Assembly (NCBI RefSeq): GCF_038811545.1
Contig: NZ_CP133319.1
Coordinates: 620,001 to 684,000, forward strand
Length of the DNA: 64,000 bases
From: Rhodoligotrophos sp. CJ14
GTDB lineage: Bacteria > Pseudomonadota > Alphaproteobacteria > Rhizobiales > Im1
Direction of reading: 5' to 3'
The notes beneath the pieces were generated by a model. That model ran no database searches, had not been told where the DNA came from, and saw only the letters and a list, made by a program, of their open reading frames with translations. Positions 28,650 to 37,455 of this stretch are shown here, in pieces; position 1 is the stretch's first letter, and each line of letters opens with the position of its first letter. A program made the position numbers and the translations under genes.

Positions 28650-29455
28650 TCGGCAGGATGATGGAAGACCTTCCCGGGCTCATGCCGCTGTTCCAGCCGG
28701 GCACGGTTTGGCTGTGCGGCGCAGGTCCCGGTGATCCCGGCCATCTCACCCTCTATGTAATCTCGGCGTTGCGGCAGGCGGATGTGATCGTGCATGACGC
28801 GCTGATTGATCCGCGCGTTCTCGATTTTGCGCGGCCTGAGGCCGAGCGCATCTTTGCGGGAAAGCGCGGCGGCAAGCCTTCGATTGCACAGGATGAGATC
28901 TGCGATACCCTGGTGAGCCTCGCCCGCCGGAACTTGCGGGTCCTGCGCCTCAAGGGTGGCGATCCCTTTGTCTTCGGCCGCGGCGGCGAGGAGATGCTGG
29001 CGCTTGCGGAAGCGGGTGTGCCCTTCAAGGTCTTTCCTGGCATAACCTCAGGCCTTGGCGGTCTCGCCATGGCCTCGATCCCTGCCACCATGCGCGGCAT
29101 CAATCAGGCGGTGATCCTTGCAACCGGTCAGAGCGCCGATCATCACACCGGGCTCGATTGGATAGCACTCGCCAGGCTCAACCTCCCCGTCATTCTCTAC
29201 ATGGCCGTCCGTGCGCTGCCCCGCATTGCCGATCAGCTGATTGCGGGTGGCATGGCCCCGGAAACCCCCACTGCGGTGATTGAGAACGCAACCTTGCCGG
29301 ACGAGCGGATTCTTATCTCGCGCCTCGACAGGGTGGCGACCGATCTCCAACATTCAGCCTTTGGCCCACCGGCTCTGGTGGTGATTGGCGAAGTGGTCCG
29401 GCTGCGCGAGCAGCTGCGCCGGCTTGCCTTCCAAGCAGCGCGCGAGGCGGTGTGA
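28646..29455 (+). CDS. cobA: Uroporphyrinogen-III C-methyltransferase CobA (SUMT)
   Basis: 269 residues, stand-alone SUMT without a CysG siroheme domain. Motifs: [66 protein letters not shown] and [20 protein letters not shown] split at a loop. It makes precorrin-2 and so controls flux into B12 (and siroheme if no other SUMT exists). Its stop overlaps the cobB start. Confidence 0.96.
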   Translation: MIGRMMEDLPGLMPLFQPGTVWLCGAGPGDPGHLTLYVISALRQADVIVHDALIDPRVLDFARPEAERIFAGKRGGKPSIAQDEICDTLVSLARRNLRVLRLKGGDPFVFGRGGEEMLALAEAGVPFKVFPGITSGLGGLAMASIPATMRGINQAVILATGQSADHHTGLDWIALARLNLPVILYMAVRALPRIADQLIAGGMAPETPTAVIENATLPDERILISRLDRVATDLQHSAFGPPALVVIGEVVRLREQLRRLAFQAAREAV

Positions 29456-30783
29456 TGGTGGATGCGCATCCGCGCGGCCTGATGCTGGCCGCCCCTCGTT
29501 CGGGCGCGGGCAAGACCACGGTCACTCTGGCCCTTCTCGCAGCGCTCAAGCGCCGCGGCCTCGATATACGCTCAGCCAAGACCGGCCCCGACTATATCGA
29601 TCCCGCCTTTCATAGCGCCGCCACCGGGCGACCCACCTATAATTTCGACAGCTGGGCCATGCCCTTGGGCCTGCTCGACAGGCTGGCAGCCCAAACGGCC
29701 GAGACCGCCGACCTGTTCGTGGTCGAGGCCGCCATGGGCCTGTTCGATCGTATTGAAGGCCCCGTGGGCCGTCGCGGCGCACCGGCGGATATTGCCGCAC
29801 GATATCAGCTGCCGGTTCTGCTGGTTCTGGACGTGTCCGGACAAGCCCATTCGGCAGCGGCAATCGCCCGCGGCTTTGCCAATCACCAGCCGGACGTGCG
29901 GATCGGCGGCGTGATCATCAACCGCTTCGGCAGCGAGCGCCATCTCCGTATGGTAAAGGGTGCGATCGAGGAGATCGGCCTGCCCGTCCTCGGCGCCATG
30001 CCCCGCGATCCAACCCTGGCGGTGAAGGAACGCCATCTCGGCCTTGTCCAGATCGATGAACATCCCGACGCCCCGGCGCTTCTCACGCGCTTTGCGGAAA
30101 TCGGCGAAGCCCATCTCGACCTTGACCGCATCATTGCGCTTGCCGGTGCGAACATCACCAGCGAGATGAGCGAAAGCCAACGCCCGCTTACCCCACCTGG
30201 CCAGCGCATCGCGCTTGCCCGCGATATGGCCTTTACCTTTCTCTATGCCCATATCGTTGATGGCTGGCGGGCGCAGGGGGCCGAGCTTGTGCCCTTCTCA
30301 CCCCTGGCCAATGAAGCGCCCCCCGATGACTGCGATATCTGCTGGCTGCCCGGCGGCTATCCTGAGCTCCATGCGGGCAGGCTGGCGAGCGCCGAACACT
30401 TCAAGGCAGGCCTTAGGCGCTTTGCCGCAACGCGCCCGGTTCATGGCGAATGTGGTGGCTACATGATTCTGGGCGAGAGCCTGGTTGATGGCGAAGGAAC
30501 CATCCATGCCATGGTCGGCCTGCTCGGGCATTCCACCAGCTATGCCAAGCGACGGCTCCATCTCGGCTATCGCCGCGCCAAGCTGCTGCGCCCGTCGCCC
30601 TTGGGCGAGAGTGGCACCCTCCTTCGCGGCCACGAATTCCATTATGCGAGTGTGATCGCACCGGGCGAGGATGAACCGCTCGCCGAGCTCAGCGACGGTG
30701 AAGGCAAGCCCCTCGGAGCCGGCGGCCATCGCCGCGGCAATGTCTCAGGCACCTTCTTCCATGTTATAGCACTGGAAGGGTGA
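29452..30783 (+). CDS. cobB: Cobyrinic (hydrogenobyrinic) acid a,c-diamide synthase CobB
   Basis: 443 residues from GTG at 29452, or 442 from the adjacent ATG at 29455. P-loop AAPRSGAGKTTVTLALL, KTGPDYIDPAFHSAA, the ATPase core, and a C-terminal glutamine amidotransferase-like domain with catalytic Cys in HGECGGYMILGE and LGYRRAKLL. It amidates the a and c side chains before cobalt insertion. It is the last gene of the riboswitch operon, ending 22 bp from the convergent hpnA. Confidence 0.96.
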   Translation: MMVDAHPRGLMLAAPRSGAGKTTVTLALLAALKRRGLDIRSAKTGPDYIDPAFHSAATGRPTYNFDSWAMPLGLLDRLAAQTAETADLFVVEAAMGLFDRIEGPVGRRGAPADIAARYQLPVLLVLDVSGQAHSAAAIARGFANHQPDVRIGGVIINRFGSERHLRMVKGAIEEIGLPVLGAMPRDPTLAVKERHLGLVQIDEHPDAPALLTRFAEIGEAHLDLDRIIALAGANITSEMSESQRPLTPPGQRIALARDMAFTFLYAHIVDGWRAQGAELVPFSPLANEAPPDDCDICWLPGGYPELHAGRLASAEHFKAGLRRFAATRPVHGECGGYMILGESLVDGEGTIHAMVGLLGHSTSYAKRRLHLGYRRAKLLRPSPLGESGTLLRGHEFHYASVIAPGEDEPLAELSDGEGKPLGAGGHRRGNVSGTFFHVIALEG

Positions 30784-30804
30784 GCCGAGGCGGCGGTCAT
30801 TCTC

Positions 30805-31800
30805 CTAAATCATGCCGGCCTTGCGGAACCACTCGACGGCATCGACGATCGCTTCTCGTGCGGGCCTCGGATGATAGCCGAGCTCGCGGCTGGCTTTGGC
30901 ATGACTGAAGAACATCTTCTTGCGCGCCATCCGGACACCATCCACCGTCACGAATGGCTCGGAGCCTTTGAGCAGTCGAGCACCAAATTCTGCGCCATAG
31001 GCCAATGGCAGCACCGCCCCGTGCGGCAGCTTCACCCGTTTCGTGCGGCGCCCCTGCAATTCGTCCACCGTCGCGAGGATCTGCTCGAGCCCCATATTCT
31101 CCCCGCCCAGAATATAGCGCTCGCCTATCCGTCCCTTGGCATGGGCCAGGAGATGGCCTTCCGCCACATCATCCACATGGACGACATTGAGACCCGTATC
31201 CACGAAGGCGGGGATCTTGCCGAGCGCGGCCTGGACGATGATGCGGCCCGTGGGCGTCGGCTTGATATCGCGCGGACCGATCGGTGTTGACGGATTGACG
31301 ACCACAAGCGGCAGGTCTTCGGCGCTGGCCGCCTTGCGCACCGCCTGTTCGGCCAGGAACTTGGAGCGCTTGTAATGGCCGATCATATCATTGACGGTGA
31401 CCGGTGAGTCCTCATCCGACACGGTGCCATCGCCCTTGAGGCCGAGAACGGCGACACTGCTGGTATAGACGATGCGCGAGGCGCCTGCGGCTGTCGCGGC
31501 ACGGGCCAGCGCGACCGACCCTTCCACATTCGTCTGATACATGATCTCCGGATCCGGAACCCAGAGCCGGTAATCCGCTGCAACGTGGAAGACATCCTCG
31601 ACCCCGCGCAAGCCTTGTGCATAGCTGGCGGGGTCCCGCAGATTGCCTTCGATGATCTCCGCATCGATGCCTTGAAGGTTCCGGCGGTCCGATTGCGGTC
31701 GCGCCAGCAGACGCACGCTCCAGCCTCGTTCGACGAGCTTGCGCGCCACGGCCGACCCCACAAATCCCGTCGCACCGGTCACCAGGGCGATGCGCGCCAT
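30805..31800 (-). CDS. hpnA: HpnA, hopanoid-associated NAD-dependent sugar epimerase-like protein
   Basis: 331 residues from the ATG at 31800, chosen because GGAGG is 9 nt upstream (the ATG at 31806 would leave only 3 nt). Extended SDR: ALVTGATGFVGSAVARKL (Rossmann), VFHVAADYRLWVPDPE, active-site TSSVAVLG and YKRSKFLAEQAV (YxxxK), and VVNPSTPIGPRDIKPTPTG, the HpnA signature. Substrate is unknown; the family is conserved in hopanoid loci and is presumed to act on a sugar or polyol head group. It is divergent from hpnK with 86 bp between the starts. Confidence 0.94.
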   Translation of the reverse strand: MARIALVTGATGFVGSAVARKLVERGWSVRLLARPQSDRRNLQGIDAEIIEGNLRDPASYAQGLRGVEDVFHVAADYRLWVPDPEIMYQTNVEGSVALARAATAAGASRIVYTSSVAVLGLKGDGTVSDEDSPVTVNDMIGHYKRSKFLAEQAVRKAASAEDLPLVVVNPSTPIGPRDIKPTPTGRIIVQAALGKIPAFVDTGLNVVHVDDVAEGHLLAHAKGRIGERYILGGENMGLEQILATVDELQGRRTKRVKLPHGAVLPLAYGAEFGARLLKGSEPFVTVDGVRMARKKMFFSHAKASRELGYHPRPAREAIVDAVEWFRKAGMI

Positions 31801-31886
31801 GGCCATATTCCTCCGTATCGCGAGCAGAGCGGCTGAACGTCTCCTCGCCTCTTGCTTGCACCTATCACTTCCAGTAGCTGAGGCCA

Positions 31887-32747
31887 ATGCGCCCAGTCAT
31901 CATCACCGCCGATGATTTCGGATTTAGCGAGGAAATCAACGAGGCTGTCGAGCAGGCTCACCGGGAGGGCGTGCTCGGGGCGGCAAGCCTCATGGTGACG
32001 GGCCCTGCCGCGGCCGATGCGATCGCCCGCGCCCGCCGGCTGCCAAGCCTGCGCGTGGGTCTTCACCTCGTACTCGTCCAGGGGGTTCCTGTCTCGCCGC
32101 CCGAAACGATTTCGGCTCTCGTCGATGATCGCGGCCGCTTTCATGACAATCTGGCCAAGGCCGGCCTCCTCTGGTTCTTCCATCCTGACGCGCGCCGGCA
32201 GTTGCGGCGGGAGATCCGCGCCCAGCTCGAAACCTTCACGAGGACGGGCCTGCCCCTCGATCACGTCAATGGCCACAATCATATGCAGGTGCATCCGACC
32301 CTGTTCAGAGAGCTTGTGCGGCAGCTCGAGCATTATCCAGGCACGGGCCTGCGCTTGCCCCGGGAGCCGTGGTCGATTGCGTCGGATGATTCGTCTTTGC
32401 TGACACGCTTGATCAGCATGCTGAGATGGTCGGTCATGGCGCCCTGTCTCGCTGTAATGCGGCAGCACTTGTTGCGGAATAGCATCAGTCATAATGAATG
32501 GTTACTGGGGATCAAGGATAGTGGCCATCTGGACGAGGAGACCTTGCTGAGCCTGCTTGACAGATTGCCGAGTGGGGTGTCAGAGATCCACTGTCATCCA
32601 GCAATGCGCCGTACGGCTGCGATTGCAGAAGCGATGCCAGGCTATGACAACGAGGCGGAGCTTGCCGCGTTGATAAGCCCGGCAGTTCGCGAGCGATTGT
32701 CAGCCTATGGTCTGCGGGTTCGGGGGTTTTCGGATAATCGGGACTGA
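31887..32747 (+). CDS. hpnK: HpnK, hopanoid head-group deacetylase (YdjC/ChbG family)
   Basis: 286 residues. YdjC fold metal-binding motif ITADDFGFSEEINEAV (Asp pair), VGLHLVLVQGVPV (His), and DHVNGHNHMQVHPTLF (His cluster), plus the C-terminal EIHCHPAM. In Burkholderia cenocepacia HpnK removes acetyl from bacteriohopanetetrol N-acetylglucosamine made by HpnI. hpnI is in this window at 37456, which supports the same two-step chemistry. First gene of the plus-strand side of the locus. Confidence 0.94.
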   Translation: MRPVIITADDFGFSEEINEAVEQAHREGVLGAASLMVTGPAAADAIARARRLPSLRVGLHLVLVQGVPVSPPETISALVDDRGRFHDNLAKAGLLWFFHPDARRQLRREIRAQLETFTRTGLPLDHVNGHNHMQVHPTLFRELVRQLEHYPGTGLRLPREPWSIASDDSSLLTRLISMLRWSVMAPCLAVMRQHLLRNSISHNEWLLGIKDSGHLDEETLLSLLDRLPSGVSEIHCHPAMRRTAAIAEAMPGYDNEAELAALISPAVRERLSAYGLRVRGFSDNRD

Positions 32748-32830
32748 GTCTCGTTAGGAGCTCGTTCGCCGGAATTCTTGGGCGCGCGCGTTACTGCTTG
32801 GTTGCTTAAATTTAATTCCATTGCAGGCAC

Positions 32831-33706
32831 ATGTTACACACTTCGCTCTCATCCAACGGCATCCCCCTCCCGACCACAGCGCAGTATGTGGGCTATCTCG
32901 CGGAGACTTCTGCACAGTCGGCTGCTGAGGGCGTGGCTAAGCGTCAATTCGCGCAAGACGGCTATTTGCTGATGCGCGATATTATCGACCGTGAGAAGGT
33001 TCTCGATATTCGCGAGGCCTATCTCAGGATGTTCGGCGAAACCTTCGTCAAGAACGGCGATTACCGTCGTGGGGAATTCTCGGGTGTCGCGCCCGAGGCC
33101 TTGCCCAGGCACGGCTTTCCCGGGCATCCAGCCCATGCTTTCGTTCGCAGTGAGATTTTTCTCAATTTTGTCGACAGCCCCGAATTCCGCAAGCTCGCCG
33201 AGGATCTGCTCGGCGGTCCGGTGGAGCGCGTGCGTCGCACCCCCCTTCGCCATTTCATCAAAGGCCAGAAGGCGGCCTCCCGCGCCCATATTGACCGCAC
33301 TTATATCGACAGCCGAAAAGACGACTTCGTGACCCTCTGGATTCCGCTGGGCGATTGCCCGGTCGAAGCCGGCGGCTTGGTCTATCTCGAGGGATCCCAT
33401 GAGGATGGATCCATGGAGGCAATCAAGGAAGTTGCGAAGACCGGGGCGGTCCCGACCGATCGGCCAGACGACTCCCGCCCGATCACCCATGATCTGCGGT
33501 GGATGTCCGATGTCACCCGGAAGCGCTGGCTCATGACGAACTACGGGGCCGGCGACGTAATCGCGCACTCTCCGGTTATTGTGCACGCTTCACTTGACTC
33601 TGCCTCAGATCTGATGCGGATCTCCACGGATGTGCGTTTCATCCGTGCTGGCGCGCCCTGTGACCCTCGTTGGCAACAGGATTGGTCAGCAGACGACGGT
33701 CATTAA
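32831..33706 (+). CDS. Phytanoyl-CoA dioxygenase (PhyH) family protein, Fe(II)/2-oxoglutarate oxygenase
   Basis: 291 residues. The double-stranded beta-helix core is recognisable: Fe ligands His153-x-Asp155 in RAHIDRTYIDS, the distal His252 in VIVHASLD, and Arg263 in LMRIS that would bind 2-oxoglutarate; IPLGDCPVEAGGLVYLEGSH is the usual central strand pair. No signal peptide, so cytoplasmic. It sits between hpnK and hpnN on the same strand (83 bp after hpnK, 15 bp before hpnN). It is not one of the standard hpn genes; hydroxylation of a hopanoid or another lipid is an inference from position only. The 32748-32830 leader is AT-richer than its surroundings. Confidence 0.85.
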   Translation: MLHTSLSSNGIPLPTTAQYVGYLAETSAQSAAEGVAKRQFAQDGYLLMRDIIDREKVLDIREAYLRMFGETFVKNGDYRRGEFSGVAPEALPRHGFPGHPAHAFVRSEIFLNFVDSPEFRKLAEDLLGGPVERVRRTPLRHFIKGQKAASRAHIDRTYIDSRKDDFVTLWIPLGDCPVEAGGLVYLEGSHEDGSMEAIKEVAKTGAVPTDRPDDSRPITHDLRWMSDVTRKRWLMTNYGAGDVIAHSPVIVHASLDSASDLMRISTDVRFIRAGAPCDPRWQQDWSADDGH

Positions 33707-33721
33707 ACTCCGGTAGGCTGC

Positions 33722-36361
33722 TTGGCAGGTCAACTAACCCCATCTGGGTCCCCATGGCTCGTCCGCGTTGTGCGGATGAGCATGAATCATCCCTGGTCGG
33801 TCATCACGACCGCGGTTGTGATATGCTGCCTTCTTGCAGCATATGCGTATAACACGCTCGGCATCAACGTCGACACCAACGACCTGTTCTCGCGGGATGC
33901 CCCCTTCCTCCAGGCGGAGGATCGCTTCAGCAAGCTCTTCCCGGGCGAGGCCGACCAGATTCTGGTGGTCGTTGACGGCCCGAGCAAGATGAAGGCGGAT
34001 CAGGCCGCCGACCAGCTTGTCGCGAAGCTTCAGCCACGCAATGACCTCGTCCTGTCCATTCAGCAGCCGGGCGGTGGTGAGTTTTTCCGCCGCAATGGCC
34101 TACTCTACCTCACGACTGAGCAGCTGAACGGTTTCGTCGACCAGCTCACCAAGGCACAGCCCATCCTCGGCACATTGAGCGCGAACCCGTCTTTGGTGGG
34201 CCTGCTCGATGTGATCTCCCTGATCTTCCAGGGGGCGAGCATGGGTGAGAAGGGGGTTGATCAATCCCACAACTTCCTCACCCAGGTTGCGACGGGCATA
34301 GAGAATGGCGTCGCCGGCAAGCCGGCCGCCCTCGACTGGAGCGCCCTCCTCGGCGGCTCACTCGGCTCGGCCATGGCGCCGCGCGCCTTCATTCTGGTCC
34401 ATCCCAAGCTTGACACCCATCAGCTGACCCCCGGCAAGCCCGCATCCGACCTCATCCGGTCGACCGCCCGCGAGCTCGGCCTGACCCCGGATAAGGGCTA
34501 TACAGTCCGTTTGACCGGTTCCGTGCCCCTGTCGGACGAGGAATTTGCAACCGTCGAGCATGGCTCCTGGGTGGCGATCACCTTGTCCGTACTGCTGGTT
34601 GCCCTGATCCTGACCCTGGCGCTGCGGTCATGGAAGCTCATCATATCGGCCCTCTTCACCCTGGGCATGGGCTTCCTCGCCACTATGGGCTGGGCGACGA
34701 TCGCCGTTGGCGAACTCAATCTGATCTCGATCGGCTTTACCGTCATGTTTGTCGGCATCGCCATCGATTTCGGCATTCAGTTCTGCATGCGCCTCAGAGA
34801 GGAACGTTACCTCGTCCAGGAGTTCCGCGGCTCGATGGACGAGACCGCCAAATTGCTGGCGCGACCGCTGCTCCTGGCAGCCGTCGCCACCGCTGCTGGC
34901 TTCTTCTCCTTCCTGCCCACGTCCTATCGTGGTGTCGCTGAGCTCGGCGTCATCGCCGGCGGTGGCATCCTGATTGCGTTCATTCTCACCGTCACCCTGC
35001 TCCCCGCTCTTCTCACGCTCCTCCAGCCCGGTCCGGAACAGGCGCCCGTGGGCTTCGAGCGCCTGCGGCCGCTCGGAAACACCCTTGTGGCTGTGCGCAA
35101 GCCGGTGCTTCTCGCCTCCGCCGCCCTGTCCATCGCGGCGCTGGTTGGCTTGTTCATGCTGCGCTTCGATTTCGATCCTTTGCACCTGAAGGATCCGAAC
35201 TCGGAAAGCATGGCGACCCTCATGAGCCTTGCGAGCGATCCCTGGACGACGCCTTATACGCTCAATGTCCTGGCCAACAACCCTGATGAGGTTCGCGCCA
35301 AATCTGAAAAGCTCGCGGCTCTGCCTGAAGTGCGGGAGGTCATGAGCGTCTTCTCCTTCATTCCGCAGGATCAGGACCGCAAGCTCGAGACGCTGCAGAA
35401 CCTGGGCATGATGCTTGGCCCCGCCATGATGGCGCAGCCGCCCGCGTCACCCCCCTCGGTTGAGGACATCAAGGGCGCCATTGACGGCACCTCCGCCCAA
35501 ATCCAAAGCTATCTCGATGCGGGTGAGACGAAGGAGCCGATCAAGGGCGATGCCGAGCGGTTGGTTGCGGCCCTGAGCAAGCTCTCGGCCATCAACGACC
35601 CCGCGCGCCTTCAGGCGATCTCCGCCGAGATGGTGGCGGGCTTTGGCCAGGCACGCGCGCTCATGGCTGAGGTGATGCAGCCGCGACCAGTCTCCCTGGA
35701 GACGCTGCCGGAGAGCCTGCGCAGCAGCTGGATCTCGGCCGATGGCCAGTACCGGCTGCAGGTCTTTCCCAAGGGAAATGTTCAGGATCCGCAGCAGCTG
35801 CTCAAATTCGTCGACGCGGTTCGCACGGTTGAGCCCAACGCGACCGGCATGCCGATCACGATCTACGAATCGAGCGGCCTCGTGATCAACGCTTTCATCA
35901 CCGCCGCCATTCTCGCAGCGATCACCATCACCATTCTCCTCTGGCTGACCTTGCGCCGGATGGGCGATGTCATCCGCACGCTTGCGCCATTGTTCATCGC
36001 CGCCCTCTGGACGCTGGGGCTGAGCGGCCTCATCGGCATGGAGCTGAATTTCGCCAATATCATCGGCCTGCCGCTGCTGCTTGGGCTTGGCGTGACCTTT
36101 CCAATCTATCTCGTGCATTCCTGGCGGCACGGTGAGGATAATCTTCTCGCCGCGCCGGTCACGCGCGCCGTTCTATTCAGTGCGCTGACCACCCTTGCCT
36201 CCTTCGGAAGCCTTGCTCTGTCATCCCATCCCGGCACCTCGCAGCTCGGCGTGCTGTTGAGCATCGCCCTGGGCCTGATGCTGGTTTCCACCTTCATTTT
36301 CTTGCCCGCGCTGCTGGGCAAATCTCCACCGCCTGCCGAACAGGCGGGACCGGGCAAATAA
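33722..36361 (+). CDS. hpnN: HpnN, RND-family hopanoid transporter
   Basis: 879 residues from a TTG start; the ATG at 33776 would remove the conserved SPWLVRVVR stretch. One N-terminal membrane helix, a large periplasmic domain (about 45-275), five helices in the SSD/MMPL region (about 280-430, with IGFTVMFVGIAIDFGIQF), a second periplasmic domain (about 470-690) and six C-terminal helices. This 2x6-helix RND layout matches HpnN, which in Rhodopseudomonas palustris is needed to move hopanoids to the outer membrane. Inner membrane. The minus-strand hpnM follows convergently. Confidence 0.94.
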   Translation: MAGQLTPSGSPWLVRVVRMSMNHPWSVITTAVVICCLLAAYAYNTLGINVDTNDLFSRDAPFLQAEDRFSKLFPGEADQILVVVDGPSKMKADQAADQLVAKLQPRNDLVLSIQQPGGGEFFRRNGLLYLTTEQLNGFVDQLTKAQPILGTLSANPSLVGLLDVISLIFQGASMGEKGVDQSHNFLTQVATGIENGVAGKPAALDWSALLGGSLGSAMAPRAFILVHPKLDTHQLTPGKPASDLIRSTARELGLTPDKGYTVRLTGSVPLSDEEFATVEHGSWVAITLSVLLVALILTLALRSWKLIISALFTLGMGFLATMGWATIAVGELNLISIGFTVMFVGIAIDFGIQFCMRLREERYLVQEFRGSMDETAKLLARPLLLAAVATAAGFFSFLPTSYRGVAELGVIAGGGILIAFILTVTLLPALLTLLQPGPEQAPVGFERLRPLGNTLVAVRKPVLLASAALSIAALVGLFMLRFDFDPLHLKDPNSESMATLMSLASDPWTTPYTLNVLANNPDEVRAKSEKLAALPEVREVMSVFSFIPQDQDRKLETLQNLGMMLGPAMMAQPPASPPSVEDIKGAIDGTSAQIQSYLDAGETKEPIKGDAERLVAALSKLSAINDPARLQAISAEMVAGFGQARALMAEVMQPRPVSLETLPESLRSSWISADGQYRLQVFPKGNVQDPQQLLKFVDAVRTVEPNATGMPITIYESSGLVINAFITAAILAAITITILLWLTLRRMGDVIRTLAPLFIAALWTLGLSGLIGMELNFANIIGLPLLLGLGVTFPIYLVHSWRHGEDNLLAAPVTRAVLFSALTTLASFGSLALSSHPGTSQLGVLLSIALGLMLVSTFIFLPALLGKSPPPAEQAGPGK

Positions 36362-36381
36362 CCGACAGATCTTGATCTAGC

Positions 36382-36436
36382 AAAAAGGCAGCCATTCCTT
36401 CGGAGCGAAATTGCTCACCGAAGTCTTGGCTGCCTT
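36382..36436 (-). terminator. Rho-independent terminator of hpnM (probably bidirectional)
   Basis: A 10-bp perfect outer stem (AAGGCAGCCA at 36385-36394 with TGGCTGCCTT at 36427-36436) encloses a second short stem (CTTCGG / CCGAAG). On the minus strand the stem is followed by TTTTTGC, a U-tract. It lies between the convergent ends of hpnN (36361) and hpnM (36566). Confidence 0.75.
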
Positions 36437-36565
36437 GACTTGTGTAGGCCCCCTCAAGAGCACATGTCGGTCGAAGGCCGAAGATCGGTGCCTCAGGCGA
36501 GCGGTGCCGTCTACACGAATGTGCTCGACACGGGTGCCTCGGGCACGAGTGTCACTGACAGCTCC

Positions 36566-37186
36566 TTATTTGGCGAGCTGGTTCTCGCTCGATCGGAGCT
36601 TCGCCACGAGACCTTTCGCGCCCTGCTGCTTGAGCACCGCGGCGAATTCGGAACGCCACTGAGCCAGCTGGCTTACCGAGCCGCTGAGATAGACATCGAC
36701 GACCTTGCCGTTGAGCACCCGATAGCCGAGCTTTACATTCTGCGGCCGGATTTCGGTTTGCACGACAACCGTATTGCGTCCGCCATCCGTGGTGCCGGTC
36801 GTAACGAAGCTCTCGCCGTCCCACCCGTTGAACCGGCTGGCATAATTCGCCACGACCCAATCGCCGAACGTATCCATCAGCGCCCCGCGATCGGCAGCGC
36901 TGAGGCCGTTCCACTCAGGCCCGACGATGACTTGCATCATCGTCTGCAAAGCGAAAGTGCGCTTGACGAGAGGCTCGATACGCTTGAAGCGCCCGGAATA
37001 GCCAAGGCTCGAGGCCTGCTTCATGGTGTTGAGCAGACCGGAATGAAAATTATCGATCAACGCCTCAGCGGCCGATGCCGCCTGGGCTGTGGCCGGTGCG
37101 AGCACCGTCATTGAAACGCTGGTGACAGGCAGAACAAGGGCCAGCGCAACCGCGGTGGCGGTACGAGTTAGGAAATAGCGATACAC
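36566..37186 (-). CDS. hpnM: HpnM, MlaC/Ttg2D-like periplasmic protein of the hopanoid locus
   Basis: 206 residues from the GTG at 37186, which has AAGGAG 6 nt upstream; the longer open frame to 37279 has no support. A signal peptide is clear: basic YRYFLTRT, hydrophobic AVALALVLPVTSVSMTVL and cleavage near ATAQA-AS. The mature part (ALIDNFHSGLLNTMKQAS, RFKRIEPLVKRTFALQTM, LMDTFGDWVVANYASRF) is the MlaC lipid-binding fold. MlaC carries phospholipid across the periplasm, and HpnM is presumed to do so for hopanoids with HpnN. It is encoded convergently to hpnN. Confidence 0.93.
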   Translation of the reverse strand: MYRYFLTRTATAVALALVLPVTSVSMTVLAPATAQAASAAEALIDNFHSGLLNTMKQASSLGYSGRFKRIEPLVKRTFALQTMMQVIVGPEWNGLSAADRGALMDTFGDWVVANYASRFNGWDGESFVTTGTTDGGRNTVVVQTEIRPQNVKLGYRVLNGKVVDVYLSGSVSQLAQWRSEFAAVLKQQGAKGLVAKLRSSENQLAK

Positions 37187-37455
37187 AATAAGCTCCTTGG
37201 CTGAGGCATGCTTCCCCTCCCCGTCTCCCCGCGTATAGCATCTTGGGCGGCCCTGTCGATGAGCCCTATGCCACGGCATCGGAATGGTATAGGTCCCGTC
37301 GAGAGAGCGGCAAGCGGCGAAACGCCGTCTTCCACATTCCTGGCTTGCTGCATTGGAGCAGGGAGGCTAAGACCCCGGACTTCTCGAATACGACAGGCCC
37401 GCCGAACTTACAACCCTAAGTTTGCGCAAGGATCTGGATCTGATGAGCCCACGAC

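Noticed and set aside
36440-37114. A 224-codon plus-strand ORF over hpnM
   Set aside because: It is the antisense shadow of hpnM, which has a signal peptide and a clear MlaC-like fold.
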